Assembly: GCA_028711415.1 (NCBI GenBank)
Contig: JAQTSG010000007.1
Span: forward strand, 1-36,363
Reading direction: 5' to 3'
DNA: 36,363 nucleotides
DNA from: Patescibacteria group bacterium
GTDB taxonomy: Bacteria > Patescibacteriota > Patescibacteriia > Patescibacteriales > JAQTRU01
In this document: piece after piece, positions 7,618-16,772 of the stretch
How positions within the stretch are numbered: the first letter of the stretch is position 1
How the letters are laid out: each line of letters starts with the position of its first letter
Translations under genes and position numbers: made by a program
The notes under the pieces: model-generated
Told to the model about the DNA's origin: nothing
Database searches by the model: none
The model's input: only the letters and a program-made list of their open reading frames with translations

Positions 7618-10600
7618 TTATGGCGTTACCGCCCTGGGCGTTGCTGACACCTCATTTGAATACGCGCTCTCTGAACCATCGGCATTAACGGATTTAACCG
7701 CGAAATAATAAGTTGTCCCATTAACTAAACTGCCAACAAATGAATGACTTGTTCCGTCTTCAGTAATGGAAGTACTATAAGAACCAGAGGCTTCCCCGCG
7801 ATAAACTTTATAACCCGCCGCCCCCGCCGCCGCCTCCCAGGTTAAGTCAATCTGCATATCGCCGGCCCTGGCGGAAAGATTAGCGGGCGCGGTAAAAGGA
7901 ATAGCCGAATCAATAGCCTTCTCACTCGCGTTATTCTCCGCGTCATAAGCCACCAAACCAAAACAATATTCTACACCGTTACTTAGATTAAGAATGGTTG
8001 CCGGACTATCCTTTGCCGCTTGCGAACTACCAAAATTTGTTTCCGCGCCGCAATCCGAAGTTGCTTTATAATAAACCCTAAAATTAACCGCTTCGCCGCT
8101 CGCGTCAACCCAGTTTATAATCGCTCGCCTATTCCCCGGCGCTATTGAAGTTATAACCGGAGCCTCTAACGCTTCCGTATCTCTCGGGGTAGCCGAAACT
8201 TCATTGGAATAACCGCTTACTGCTCCGCTCGCGTACTCGGCAACAATAGAAAAATAGTAAGTCTGGTTATTATTTAAATTATCAACCGTGAAAGAAGTCG
8301 CCATGCCCGCATCTATATTTTCCGCGTATCGCCCACTGTTAGTTCCGTAATAAACTATATAGCCAGCCAACTCCTCATCCGCCGGCGCTAAAATCGGCGA
8401 CCAGCTTAAACTCACTATTCCGCCTTCAATTGGGATACCAACTACATTTAAATTAACTTCAGAAACATCAGGCAGAGTTTCCCTGAAAAAATAAGCTTCT
8501 TTTAAAATCCCCTGGATGTTGGATTTTCCTCTAATAATCGTATCCTCGGATAAAATCGCCGGCAAATCATCAACCGAACCGACCGCCCCCTTATCACGGC
8601 AGTAATAAAATTCATAATTGGTATTAGCGCACTCGCCGGTGTTGGATAAGCAACTCATCCCTTGCGAAGAATCTTTCCAGGTTTCCCAGGTGCCGTCGGC
8701 TTTAATCGGCGGCCAGGGATTCTCGCACAAAAATACATATACTTCCGCCTGACCGGTTTTAGTTTGCCCGACAGTGCTTGTCTTTGAAACCGTATCTTCG
8801 GTGATAGTAGCGATTGCTTTTATAAATGTTTTCCCGTCTTTCACGTTTTTCGCCGTTACTGCCTGAATGGGATTGTTAGAATTACTGGTTTCGGCAACTC
8901 GGCTATTAACAGAACTCCAATCCCATTCCCAATTATAACTGCCGGGTATAGCCGTTATAACCTGTCCGTTAGCCGAACGTGGCTCGGCTTGGAAAGACTG
9001 GGGTTCTCCGGCAGTTTTAAATAAATAACTCGCCGGATTAATCGTTATGTTATCCAACTGGCAGACATTATTGCCGGTGGTAAATGACCAAATTTTTGCT
9101 CGGGTAAAGGTTTGGCCGCCAAAAGTGGCTGTATCCGGACCGTTCATCCCGATTTTTTGAGCAGAAAGAACTCCCTTATCGCTATTAAGATCCTCATCTC
9201 CTTTTATTACTACATAATAAGTCCGATTCTTATCTAAGATTTTATTAAGACTAAAAGTTAAATCGGTTTTTCCGTCCGCTTTATTAATCCCGCTCACGAT
9301 GCCGGTAAGAGCGCAATAATTATGATTTGGGTCGGGCGGGCCGGCCAAAACTTTTCCGCCAAATAATGGTCGCGCCGCCTTAGCTAAAATTGAAGAAATT
9401 TTTTGATAAAAATTAGCAGCCACATTTCTTTTTTTATTGATCACTTCGCCCAAAGCTAAATACTGGGTGCCGGCCGGACAAACACTATTTTCATAATCTC
9501 CTGCCACAATTACATTGCCGGGAAAACTCGCGATATCCATTTTCTCATTAAAAGTGGCGGAAATTAGAGAGTTAAGGCAAACGCCAGCGGTATTATCAGC
9601 CGGATAAGTAACCGAAATTTCCGGCCTTTCCCGGCAACAGGTATCAGAAGCGCAGCCAACCCTATCCACCGAGCCGCAGTCCTGGTCTTCTTCGCAACCG
9701 CAATAAAGTCCGCGACTAGCGCCATCGCAAGGCGATTTATCCGCTACGCATTGCAAACCGTTAGTATTGATTTGTGGTATGGTTGGATCGCAGCAGCAGG
9801 TACCGCAAGTGTCAGTTTCCGTATTGCGGCAGCTATAATCCGCACCGCAATTAAAAGCGGAGTTGCAAACTAATTGCGGGGCGGTCGTCGCCACGCATCT
9901 TTCACCCGGCCGGCTGGCTATCGGGCATTTACCTCCGACGCAGGCAGTTATTCCCGAAACGCAACATTCACCGCCGCAGGTAACTCGCGGGGCGGAGCAA
10001 ACTACATTTTCACAACTCCCTGTCTTGGTGTCTAAACAATTAGAACCAGGATTGCAACAGGAAGAGCCACAAACTGTTTGATCCCCGCTGCATTGGCTTA
10101 TTGGGCATCGTCCTCCAACACAGGCGGTTACTCCGACCGCGCAACAATTATCGCCGCAGGTAATTCGCGGACTGGCACAATTAATATTAGCGCAAGTGCT
10201 GGAAGCGGGATTTAAACAATTAACGCCGGAATTACAGCAGGAAGAACCGCAAACTATTTGGCCCGGAGCGCAATTACCGCTAAAGCTGCCGGTAGAAAAT
10301 TCCCATTCATAAACCGAGCTGACAACACGAACATAGCATTCTTCTTTACTGGCTTTGCAGCGGCCGGCTTCGCTGCTATTTGCCGGACAGCAGACCTGAC
10401 TGCCGCAGTCAGTATCTTTAGCACAACTGCCAACTTTAAAATTTAAGCCGTTGCCAGCCAGCCCATTTTGCGCAATTTTCACCGGGCCGGTTATCGCTTG
10501 CTGATGAACCGTGGTTGTTATCTTTTGGGCTTCATCTTCATCTCCCCAAAAACTTATCGCCGCTCCGGCCTGGTCTTTATTCGAACTAAATCTTACTAAG

Positions 10601-12252
10601 CCGGTCGCCTGGTCGCCGAAATTTTCCCCCCATAAATTTATGGGCGTATTATTCGGTCCCATTGTCGGGTCAATTTTACATAAACTCGGAACCGGAGGTA
10701 AACCATTATTAACTTTAAAAAGACTTTCGGAATTTATTGTCTGGCCACTTATTTCCATACTTATCGTATAATCTCCATTAGCCATTCCCTCCGGCACTTT
10801 CACGATAATTTGATTATCACTCCAGACGGTTTCCGCGCAAATTTCCGGGAATTGGTAATTGGCTTCCATTTGGGTTGCCGCCTTAAAATAAACATGGTTT
10901 GTCGCCCCTCTTATCCGGCCAAAGCCACGGCCGTAAATCGTCACATATTGCCCGCCCGGACCGCCGGTTGGTTCAAAAGAAGTAATGGCCGGACCAATAT
11001 AAGGTTCCTTGTTTTTTGTAAATTCCAAATAATTGCTGGCAATACCCTTGTTTAAAACAAAAGTGGTGGTTTCCCCGGTCTGGATATTAGGCACTTTAGC
11101 CGCGCCCTGCTTATCAGTATTAAAAACGGAGCCTTGGGCTATGACCCTATCTTCTTCGTCGCCATAAAAAGCTGTTCCGCCGGACAGGCCAAGGCCATAA
11201 TAAGTAACGCTGTTATCCATTATTCCTTCGGCCGGAGTTATTTTGCAAAGTCCGGGACGAACAATATCATTAACCACAAAATCATCAAGATTAGGGCCCC
11301 GGTCATTATCCGTAGTATCTGAACGTGAATCCGCGGCCACGACTCTTATCGGGCCAGTCATCGCTCCTTCTGGCACGATGACAATTATCTGGTTATCCTT
11401 CCAGTTGTTATCGCAATTTGGATTATTGCTATTAGGAAAACTAGCCGGTACAGTCGGCGTGCCGGTCGGATCGGCAAAATATACCTGGCCAGGGGTAGAT
11501 GTGCCAAAATATCTCCCGCTGATAGTGACTAAACTTCCGGCCGCTCCGTCAGCCGGACTAACCCGCTCAATTACCGGCGCGCCCAGGCAGGTACAAGTTC
11601 CAGTGTCGCAAGCTAAATAAGCCGAACATAAATTATTATCCGCCTCGCAGGTATCCGGCCCGGCCATACTGTCGCAGGACTCGCCGAATCCCCCGCCGGC
11701 TTGGCAGGCGCAACTATCGGTTTCACAATAAAAACCTTCGGGGCATAGAGTTGCGTCGGCGTCGCAAACTCCGCCGGCCGTCTGGTCGCAGGAAATTACT
11801 TCATCGCCATCACCATCGCCGGGTGTAATTCCCGGCCCTCCCGGTCCGCCTCCGCCAGGTTCTTCGGTTCCGGCTCCGGGCCCGGTGGCTATAAGAAGCC
11901 GATTTAAAACAAAACTGGCAATGGCGAAAGCGGATAAAATTATAATTAAACCAATAACCGCGCCGGTCAAAATCTTTTTTGCCTTCTCAATTTTATCCTC
12001 CTCGCCAGCCGCGGTCATATAGAGCCAGCCGGCGTAAATAATCAGGCCAACCGCGATAATTCCTAAAAATCCTAAAGCGATTCTGATTACATTGGCCGCT
12101 ATTACTCTTGGATCTTCGCTACTTAGCCCTATCTGCTCACCGTATTCCAACCCGACATCAGCGCCTTGCGCCAAAGCAAAATTAGCTACCGCAAAACCGG
12201 CCATAATTAGAAGCACTATCACTATTAAATTTTTCCTAAATTTAAATACCAT
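7618..12252 (-). CDS. Giant surface protein: VirB2/TrbC-like two-TM N-terminus + IPT/TIG, Cys-rich tandem repeats, Ig-like and Fn3 domains
   Basis: 1544 aa; N-terminus 'AANVIRIALGFLGIIAVGLIIYAGWLYMTAAGEEDKIEKAKKILTGAVIGLIIILSAFAIASFVLN' resembles T4SS pilin-like proteins; IPT-like 'PVIERVSPADGAAGSLVTISGRYFG'; C-terminal Fn3 'ATPRD..' repeats. Confidence 0.85.
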   Translation of the reverse strand: MVFKFRKNLIVIVLLIMAGFAVANFALAQGADVGLEYGEQIGLSSEDPRVIAANVIRIALGFLGIIAVGLIIYAGWLYMTAAGEEDKIEKAKKILTGAVIGLIIILSAFAIASFVLNRLLIATGPGAGTEEPGGGGPGGPGITPGDGDGDEVISCDQTAGGVCDADATLCPEGFYCETDSCACQAGGGFGESCDSMAGPDTCEADNNLCSAYLACDTGTCTCLGAPVIERVSPADGAAGSLVTISGRYFGTSTPGQVYFADPTGTPTVPASFPNSNNPNCDNNWKDNQIIVIVPEGAMTGPIRVVAADSRSDTTDNDRGPNLDDFVVNDIVRPGLCKITPAEGIMDNSVTYYGLGLSGGTAFYGDEEDRVIAQGSVFNTDKQGAAKVPNIQTGETTTFVLNKGIASNYLEFTKNKEPYIGPAITSFEPTGGPGGQYVTIYGRGFGRIRGATNHVYFKAATQMEANYQFPEICAETVWSDNQIIVKVPEGMANGDYTISMEISGQTINSESLFKVNNGLPPVPSLCKIDPTMGPNNTPINLWGENFGDQATGLVRFSSNKDQAGAAISFWGDEDEAQKITTTVHQQAITGPVKIAQNGLAGNGLNFKVGSCAKDTDCGSQVCCPANSSEAGRCKASKEECYVRVVSSVYEWEFSTGSFSGNCAPGQIVCGSSCCNSGVNCLNPASSTCANINCASPRITCGDNCCAVGVTACVGGRCPISQCSGDQTVCGSSCCNPGSNCLDTKTGSCENVVCSAPRVTCGGECCVSGITACVGGKCPIASRPGERCVATTAPQLVCNSAFNCGADYSCRNTETDTCGTCCCDPTIPQINTNGLQCVADKSPCDGASRGLYCGCEEDQDCGSVDRVGCASDTCCRERPEISVTYPADNTAGVCLNSLISATFNEKMDIASFPGNVIVAGDYENSVCPAGTQYLALGEVINKKRNVAANFYQKISSILAKAARPLFGGKVLAGPPDPNHNYCALTGIVSGINKADGKTDLTFSLNKILDKNRTYYVVIKGDEDLNSDKGVLSAQKIGMNGPDTATFGGQTFTRAKIWSFTTGNNVCQLDNITINPASYLFKTAGEPQSFQAEPRSANGQVITAIPGSYNWEWDWSSVNSRVAETSNSNNPIQAVTAKNVKDGKTFIKAIATITEDTVSKTSTVGQTKTGQAEVYVFLCENPWPPIKADGTWETWKDSSQGMSCLSNTGECANTNYEFYYCRDKGAVGSVDDLPAILSEDTIIRGKSNIQGILKEAYFFRETLPDVSEVNLNVVGIPIEGGIVSLSWSPILAPADEELAGYIVYYGTNSGRYAENIDAGMATSFTVDNLNNNQTYYFSIVAEYASGAVSGYSNEVSATPRDTEALEAPVITSIAPGNRRAIINWVDASGEAVNFRVYYKATSDCGAETNFGSSQAAKDSPATILNLSNGVEYCFGLVAYDAENNASEKAIDSAIPFTAPANLSARAGDMQIDLTWEAAAGAAGYKVYRGEASGSYSTSITEDGTSHSFVGSLVNGTTYYFAVKSVNADGSESAYSNEVSATPRAVTP
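9905..10270. repeat. Two tandem coding repeats of a CC-rich module inside the giant surface protein
   Basis: 'VCGSSCCNSGVNCLNPASSTCANINCASPRITCGDNCCAVGVTACVGGRCPIS' followed by 'VCGSSCCNPGSNCLDTKTGSCENVVCSAPRVTCGGECCVSGITACVGGKCPIA'. Boundaries approximate. Confidence 0.75.
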
Positions 12253-12311
12253 TCTTAGAATTCCTAATTTCTAATTTAAACGTAATTAACGCAATTTCAT
12301 AATCGGCTATT

Positions 12312-12345
12312 CGGCAGAATCCGACCTCCGGTCGAGATTCTGCCG
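12312..12345. repeat. Intergenic inverted repeat (15-bp arms, one bulge)
   Basis: CGGCAGAATC-CGACC-tcc-GGTCG-a-GATTCTGCCG, between two surface-protein genes; not followed by a clear T-tract. Confidence 0.75.
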
Positions 12346-12383
12346 CACACAAAATTTTTATTTTTTATTTTTTATTTTTTAAT

Positions 12384-14336
12384 TTATTGTGGGCACTCGC
12401 TCCCGGCGGTTGGCGCTCCGGCGCAGCAGGAAGGATTGCCGGCGCAGCCCGGCCCGGAACTTGGCTTAAAGCAATTCTGATTAATATCTTTTACTCCCGA
12501 ACCGACTTGAACCCGATAATTAGTTGAATCGCCAAACATTGAATGCCTTACTTCCACTCTCGTTCTGTCCGTTTCGCCATCACCATTACTGTCAATATTG
12601 TCTTTTGCCACCCAATATCCGGGAGACGAGGTCGCGGAGATTAAATTAATTAGTTTATGCTCAACCTTGTCTTTGCCGTTATTTATTATTAAACTACCAG
12701 TTTTTAAGCTGGAAGACATCATCGCTTTATCAAAATCTATTAAAATCGGACTGGCTAAATTAGCGCCGGTAGCCCCCTGATTAAGGGGCTGCTCCACTCC
12801 GGAAGCGTTTTTCTGGGAAGTAGCCGTAATTTTTGGCGGGTTCAAATCAATTACCTCGCTAACCAGAAAAGACCATTGGTAATTATCGCCGCTTCCGGCA
12901 ATTGGAGTATTTTCATTATAAAAAGTAACTGGGCCATCCGCGTCCGCGTCCCGATTTCCGTCTAAAGAATTAAGGGCCATATCAACCACCCCGGCTAAAG
13001 GAAGCAAGGATAAAGGATAATTTTTTGTTGCCGCATCCCTGCAATGGCCGCCGGAACAGCTATTATAAGGGCTGCGGCTAGCGCAATTGTCTGACCCGCA
13101 ATCAGTCAAAACGGCTGCTTGCAATTCCACCCTTATCTGGCTGCTACCGGGCAGACAATAAATTTTTTCCCCGCAGCCGTTAACCCCGCATTGCTTGTCG
13201 CTTAAAAATTCAATTGTCTGATATTGATTAGAGACGATAAATTTACCTTGCAAAAAATCCCCTTCGCACTGAAGCGCGCTGCAATTAAAAGAAGCACAAT
13301 CAGTATCTTTAACGCAAGGCTGGCCGCCGTTGGCAGAAACGGCCGCGTTTACTATTCTAATATAATCTTTTACGTCTCCCGCGCTGCCGGAGACCGTTAT
13401 CGGATTAATGGCTTCATTAAAATTAATTTGAATAATAGAATTTTTCGGTTTAGTGCTTCCTGGCTTAGGGGAAATTCCTCCGTCATTTACCGCTTTCACC
13501 TGCGGCGGAGTTAAATCAAGCTTTTCGCTTACCTGAAATTGCCACTCTAAATAATCTCGGCTGCAAGTTTTAAAAATATTTTCTCCGTCAGTCTTTTTTA
13601 TGTCATTACTTAGGTAAACCGTATACCAGACGCTTTCCGATGGAGAACCTAAATAAGCGGCGGGAGTAAAAATAAAGGTTTTATTATCCGTGGTCGCTAC
13701 TTTAACTTCTTTAATAAAGTTAGTTTCTTCCTCACTGGTTTTGTAAATTTTAATTCTTCCGTCTGTTAAAATATTACCGGAGGCGTCCCTTAAAGTAGAA
13801 ACGTCTATTTCCTCTCTAAAACTTATTATAAAAGAAGTATTTCTCGGCACTTCTTTCTGGTTGGCTTCCGGATAAACGCTTTCGACGGTGCAGGAACCCA
13901 AAACGCCGATACCACCGCCGGTACCGCCGCCCGGGCCGCCATTTCCTCCGCCTCCTCCGCCGTTATTTACCTCCACCAATCTGTTTAAAATAAAACTGGC
14001 AATGCCAAAAGAGGATAAAATAATTACTAAACCGATAATCGCATTCTTTAAAATACTCTTGGCTTTTTCAATTTTATCTTCACTGCCCTCGGAAGTCATC
14101 CATAAAAAGCCGGCGTATATAATTAAAACCACTGCTATAATCCCGAGAAATCCCAAAGCAACCTGAATGACCCTGGCAACGGTAATCCGCGGATCCTGAT
14201 CAGATAATCCCATCTGCTCTCCATATTCTGTATTCATTCCCAAATCTACTTGGGCAAAAACAAAATTAGCTACTACAAAACTAGCTAAAATTAAAAATAT
14301 TATGACTATTAAATTTTTATTAAATTTAGTCATCAT
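12384..14336 (-). CDS. Surface protein with VirB2/TrbC-like N-terminus and Ig-like (Big_5-like) domains; N-terminal paralog of the 7618-12252 product
   Basis: 'VARVIQVALGFLGIIAVVLIIYAGFLWMTSEGSEDKIEKAKSILKNAIIGLVIILSSFGIASFILNRL', Gly-rich linker, then 'EVPRNTSFIISFREEID..'. Confidence 0.85.
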   Translation of the reverse strand: MMTKFNKNLIVIIFLILASFVVANFVFAQVDLGMNTEYGEQMGLSDQDPRITVARVIQVALGFLGIIAVVLIIYAGFLWMTSEGSEDKIEKAKSILKNAIIGLVIILSSFGIASFILNRLVEVNNGGGGGGNGGPGGGTGGGIGVLGSCTVESVYPEANQKEVPRNTSFIISFREEIDVSTLRDASGNILTDGRIKIYKTSEEETNFIKEVKVATTDNKTFIFTPAAYLGSPSESVWYTVYLSNDIKKTDGENIFKTCSRDYLEWQFQVSEKLDLTPPQVKAVNDGGISPKPGSTKPKNSIIQINFNEAINPITVSGSAGDVKDYIRIVNAAVSANGGQPCVKDTDCASFNCSALQCEGDFLQGKFIVSNQYQTIEFLSDKQCGVNGCGEKIYCLPGSSQIRVELQAAVLTDCGSDNCASRSPYNSCSGGHCRDAATKNYPLSLLPLAGVVDMALNSLDGNRDADADGPVTFYNENTPIAGSGDNYQWSFLVSEVIDLNPPKITATSQKNASGVEQPLNQGATGANLASPILIDFDKAMMSSSLKTGSLIINNGKDKVEHKLINLISATSSPGYWVAKDNIDSNGDGETDRTRVEVRHSMFGDSTNYRVQVGSGVKDINQNCFKPSSGPGCAGNPSCCAGAPTAGSECPQ

Positions 14337-14352
14337 TTTTTAAAATTATTTG

Positions 14353-14384
14353 TTTTTTTGCTTTCTTGTTTTTTTGCTTTCTTG
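14353..14384. repeat. Exact tandem duplication of a 16-mer (TTTTTTTGCTTTCTTG x2)
   Basis: 14353-14368 and 14369-14384; the same 16-mer recurs inside uvrD at 25243-25258. Confidence 0.85.
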
Positions 14385-14449
14385 CTAGGTTAGATTGACT
14401 ATTCCACAGTTTTGTTATTTAATGATATTATAACATAAATAAAAGCTAA

Positions 14450-15919
14450 ATGGCAAACAAAATGACGATTGAGCAAATAATAAAAAAAACAAAGGAGAAC
14501 AACCCAAAAGCGGATATGGATATGCTAAAATTAGCTTACGATTTTGCCGTCAAAGCCCATGGCGAGCAAAAGCGAAGAACCGGAGAACTCTATATCCAGC
14601 ATTGTCTGCATACGGCTTTTGTTTTAGCGCAAATTAAGGCGGATTTAAATACGATTATCGCCGGTATTCTCCACGATATTCCGGAAGATACTGAATACAC
14701 TTTGGCTGACATCAAAAAAAATTTCGGCGAGGAGATCGCCTATCTGGTTGAAGGTATCACTAAATTAAGTAAAATTAAATACCGCGGCATTGAGAGATAT
14801 AGGGAAAGCCTAAGAAAAATGTTTCTGGCTATGGCGAGCGACTTGAGAATTATTATAATTAAGTTCGCCGACCGCCTTCATAATTTAAGAACCCTGGAAG
14901 CCCTGTCGCCGGAAAAACGTTTGCGGATTGCCAAAGAAACTTTGGAAATCTACGCCCCGATTGCCGGACTCCTGGGAATCTGGAGCTTAAAATGGCAGAT
15001 GGAGGATATCTGTTTTAAATATCTTTATCCGGAAGAATATAGAAAATTAGAATATAAATATGAAGTGGAGAAAAAGGTGGAACGGCACCAATATATTCAA
15101 AGGGTAAAAAATGTCCTAAAGAAAAAATTGGATGAGGCGGGTATTAAATTTGAAATAGAGAGCCGTTTTAAGCATCTTTATAGTATTTACCAGAAAATGC
15201 AGAATAAAGACCGGCAATTCAATGAAATTTATGATGTTTTTGCCCTTCGCATCATTGTCCCGACTGTTAATGATTGTTATAAAGTTTTAGGAATTATTCA
15301 TACTCTCTGGAAGCCGAAAACCAATCGCTTTAAAGATTATATCGCTTCGCCGAAACCAAACGGCTACAAAAGTCTTCATACCACCGTCTTCGGCCCCGAA
15401 GGCAAAGCGACGGAGTTTCAGATCAGAACCAAAGAAATGAATGATGAAGCCCTCTACGGAATTGCCGCCCATTGGCATTATAAACAAAAAAGGGGCGGAA
15501 AAGATGAAAAGCAACCTTATTGGATAAAAGAAATTTTAGATATCCAGCGGGAAGCCGAGGATACCAGCGATTTTATAAAAAAAATAAAATTTGACGTTTT
15601 CGGCAACCGGATTTTTGTTTTTTCGCCTAAAGGCGACGTCTTTGAGCTTCCGGAAAAATCCACCCCGGTTGATTATGCTTACGCGGTCCATTCCGAAGTG
15701 GGCAATAAGGCGGTTGGAGCTATAGTTAATGATAAAATCGCCGGGCTAGACCAGGAATTAAAAAACGGCGATGTGGTGGAGATTATTATAGAAAAAAATC
15801 GCAAGGGGCCGAACCGAGGCTGGCTTAAATTCGTTAAAACCACTAACGCCCGCAATAAAATAAAACATTATTCCGGTAATCCTTTAGAAAATCTTAAAAA
15901 TCTTTTCCCGAAATTCTAA
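14450..15919 (+). CDS. rel: RelA/SpoT-family (p)ppGpp synthetase/hydrolase (HD + synthetase + TGS; no C-terminal ACT region)
   Basis: 'GILHDIPEDTEYTLADIKKNFGEEIAYLVEGITKL', 'KFADRLHNLRTL', 'YDVFALRIIVPTVNDCYKVLGIIHTLWKPKTNRFKDYIASPKPNGYKSLHTTVFGPEG', TGS 'VFSPKGDVFELPEKSTPVDYAYAVHSEVG'. Confidence 0.93.
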   Translation: MANKMTIEQIIKKTKENNPKADMDMLKLAYDFAVKAHGEQKRRTGELYIQHCLHTAFVLAQIKADLNTIIAGILHDIPEDTEYTLADIKKNFGEEIAYLVEGITKLSKIKYRGIERYRESLRKMFLAMASDLRIIIIKFADRLHNLRTLEALSPEKRLRIAKETLEIYAPIAGLLGIWSLKWQMEDICFKYLYPEEYRKLEYKYEVEKKVERHQYIQRVKNVLKKKLDEAGIKFEIESRFKHLYSIYQKMQNKDRQFNEIYDVFALRIIVPTVNDCYKVLGIIHTLWKPKTNRFKDYIASPKPNGYKSLHTTVFGPEGKATEFQIRTKEMNDEALYGIAAHWHYKQKRGGKDEKQPYWIKEILDIQREAEDTSDFIKKIKFDVFGNRIFVFSPKGDVFELPEKSTPVDYAYAVHSEVGNKAVGAIVNDKIAGLDQELKNGDVVEIIIEKNRKGPNRGWLKFVKTTNARNKIKHYSGNPLENLKNLFPKF

Positions 15920-15924
15920 ATAAC

Positions 15925-15965
15925 ATAAAACCCCGCCTTTCGCAAAGGGCGGGGTTTTATTTTTA
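15925..15965 (+). terminator. Intrinsic terminator of rel (possibly shared with convergent yqeY)
   Basis: ATAAAACCCCGCC tttcgcaaag GGCGGGGTTTTAT followed by TTTTT. Confidence 0.85.
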
Positions 15966-15973
15966 AATCAAAA

Positions 15974-16441
15974 TTATTTTTTTTCCGCTAAAATTTTCTT
16001 AACTGCTCCGCTTACTTTATCTCCGTCGGCCTGACCTTTAACTTTACCCATCACCTGGCCCATCACCTTCCCAAAATCCTTTTCGCTTACTTCCCCGATT
16101 GAGATAATTATTTCTCTTATTGTTTTTTCCAGCTCTTCCTCGCCCATCTGCGGCGGCAGATACGCTTCCAGTAATTTTTCTTCCTCCTCCTCTTTCTCAA
16201 CTAAATCAAGCCGACCGCCCGCTCTATAGGCTTCAACCGAATCTTTTCGTTTCTTAATCTCTGATTTTATAACTTCAATAATCTGCTCATCATTAAGTTC
16301 TCCCCTTTCACCCTGACGCAGGGATATTTCTTTATTCTGAATAGCGCTAATAAGCAGACGCAAAACAGAAACAATTAGTTCGTCTTTTTCCTGCATCGCC
16401 TTCTTCAAGTTCTCCTTGATTTTTTCCATTAAGTTAGGCAT
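15974..16441 (-). CDS. yqeY: GatB/YqeY domain-containing protein
   Basis: 'MEKIKENLKKAMQEKDELIVSVLRLLISAIQNKEI', 'DFGKVMGQVMGKVKGQADGDKVSGAVKKIL'. Confidence 0.9.
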   Translation of the reverse strand: MPNLMEKIKENLKKAMQEKDELIVSVLRLLISAIQNKEISLRQGERGELNDEQIIEVIKSEIKKRKDSVEAYRAGGRLDLVEKEEEEEKLLEAYLPPQMGEEELEKTIREIIISIGEVSEKDFGKVMGQVMGKVKGQADGDKVSGAVKKILAEKK

Positions 16442-16468
16442 AAACCTAAATAACTCTTCCTAAATAAA

Positions 16469-16708
16469 TTATCCTCTTCTCTTAAAATTATCTTCAACAA
16501 GTTTTCCGGTTTTTCTTAAAAATTCCTTTTCTTTTCGCAGTCGCAGACTTGTCAAAGCGTATTCTTTTTGCTGCCTTTTATTTTTTTTCGGCTCTAAGTG
16601 TTGCTTCTGACGGGCGACGTACAACCTTCCGCTCTGCTTCAGGCCTTTATTAAACCTTCTTAAAAAACCCTCAAAACTCTCGCCTTTTTTTCTATTAAAT
16701 TCAACCAC
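16469..16708 (-). CDS. rpsU: Ribosomal protein bS21
   Basis: 'KKGESFEGFLRRFNKGLKQSGRL...' and basic C-terminus; next to yqeY. Confidence 0.75.
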   Translation of the reverse strand: MVEFNRKKGESFEGFLRRFNKGLKQSGRLYVARQKQHLEPKKNKRQQKEYALTSLRLRKEKEFLRKTGKLVEDNFKRRG

Positions 16709-16726
16709 CTTACACCTCCGTTCTAG

Positions 16727-16750
16727 TCCCGCCTCTCGCGAGATACGGGA
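16727..16750. repeat. Small intergenic palindrome
   Basis: TCCCG cc TCTCGCGAGA ta CGGGA between rpsU and hisS. Confidence 0.55.
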
Positions 16751-16772
16751 TTAATCCTTTCGTTAAATATTA

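Noticed and set aside
9863-12274. Series of short plus-strand ORFs across the giant surface gene
   Set aside because: Antisense shadow ORFs; no SD, no recognisable domains.
14450-15919. Short Rel lacking the ACT domain as a novel enzyme
   Set aside because: HD, synthetase and TGS parts look standard, and C-terminally reduced Rel proteins are plausible in reduced genomes; not treated as notable without alignment.
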